Of a stretch of 64,000 bases of DNA, positions 63,813 to 64,000 are shown piece by piece. The translations under genes and the position numbers were made by a program. Source of the stretch: an uncultured Pelagibacteraceae bacterium (GTDB lineage Bacteria > Pseudomonadota > Alphaproteobacteria > Pelagibacterales > Pelagibacteraceae). Positions within the stretch are counted from its first letter, which is position 1, and each line of letters begins with the position of its first letter. The DNA is taken from positions 1-64,000 of the forward strand of contig CACJFS010000006.1 of assembly GCA_902592715.1 (NCBI GenBank), in the 5' to 3' direction. Under the pieces are notes generated by a model. That model saw only the letters and a program-made list of their open reading frames with translations, searched no databases and had not been told where the DNA came from.

Positions 63813-64000
63813 TTAAAAACCTATTATTTTCTTCATTTCTTTTATTTTTTTTCCTGCGATTTCTTCGGCCTTATTTGCTCCATCTGCAAGAACTTTATCT
63901 AAATAATTTTGATCATTGATCAATTTTTTTATCTCATCGGAAATTGGCGAAATTTTACCTGATAAAACTTCAGCTAATTGACTTTTTAGATCTGAAAAAT
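63813..64000 (-). CDS. trpS: Tryptophanyl-tRNA synthetase, C-terminal end (partial)
   Basis: The last 62 codons of a gene that continues beyond the right edge. The translated end (FSDLKSQLAEVLSGKISPIS, then LADGANKAEEIAGKKIKEM) matches the C-terminal helices of bacterial tryptophanyl-tRNA synthetase, which include the ADGAxKA motif. The stop codon is at 63813-63815, 38 bases before the Nfu start. The catalytic domain is outside the window. Confidence 0.8.
   Translation of the reverse strand, partial: FSDLKSQLAEVLSGKISPISDEIKKLINDQNYLDKVLADGANKAEEIAGKKIKEMKKIIGF

Noticed and set aside
1-64000. CRISPR arrays, insertion sequences, prophage or integrative elements
   Set aside because: No regularly spaced repeats, transposase, integrase or phage structural genes are visible, and neither tRNA is followed by an integrase or a copy of its 3' end that I can see.

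Overview
This is an AT-rich, densely packed chromosomal segment of an alphaproteobacterium of the SAR11 clade (Candidatus Pelagibacter or a close relative). The assignment is my inference from several things seen together: very low GC, spacers of a few bases, minimal gene lengths, an Irr-fabA-fabB-fabI cluster, a helicase-ferredoxin-CarD cluster, a rubrerythrin/Fe-S/DUF3501 cluster, and TRAP (TAXI) rather than many ABC transporters. I see no insertion sequence, prophage, integrase or CRISPR array. I list 66 protein genes (one partial at the right edge), 2 tRNAs and a set of regulatory structures.

Layout. 0-9 kb: glutamate synthase gltD-gltB, uppP, an EamA transporter and a TauD/GBBH-like dioxygenase. 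9-13 kb: pyruvate dehydrogenase E1 and E2, with the lipoyl domain carried on E1. 13-18.7 kb: tRNA-Arg, a hotdog thioesterase, a TAXI TRAP transporter and acetoacetyl-CoA synthetase. 18.8-23 kb: SUV3-like helicase, TerB-like protein, FdxA and CarD with a lysine-rich tail, facing an unlisted 27-codon lysine-rich micro-gene with its own promoter, 5' hairpin, RBS and terminator. 23.2-32 kb: acyl-CoA synthetase behind tRNA-Leu, a DedA-like protein, dsbB, coq7, HNH protein, esterase, TlpA-like thioredoxin, argH-lptM-lysA and plsC. 32-36 kb: dnaN, dnaA, rpsT, mutM. 36-41 kb: ubiE-ubiB-coaBC-dut-ThiF-like-SH3. 41-47.6 kb: DUF3501, Fe-S protein, rubrerythrin and irr, divergent from fabA-fabB-fabI, then a small membrane protein, msrB and a rhodanese. 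47.6-55.4 kb: nusA-infB-rbfA-rpsO-pnp behind metK. 55.4-64 kb: lnt, ybeY, phoH, miaB, a 2OG oxygenase-like protein, fur, a shortened tsaB, a polysaccharide deacetylase, a Bax-like glucosaminidase, an Nfu protein and the 3' end of trpS.

How the genes work together: core nitrogen assimilation (GOGAT), pyruvate oxidation, unsaturated fatty acid synthesis, ubiquinone synthesis, replication initiation, translation and RNA decay. An iron and peroxide module (Irr, Fur, rubrerythrin, Fe-S proteins, Nfu) is spread through the right half. Seven of eight convergent gene pairs meet within -9 to +3 bp at their stop codons, so dedicated terminators are rare. The few strong hairpins therefore stand out: one in the nusA leader, one masking the RBS of the TRAP permease, one between rubrerythrin and its Fe-S partner, and the terminator of the micro-gene. 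The only stretch above 300 bp without a long gene is 22902-23233, and it holds the micro-gene.
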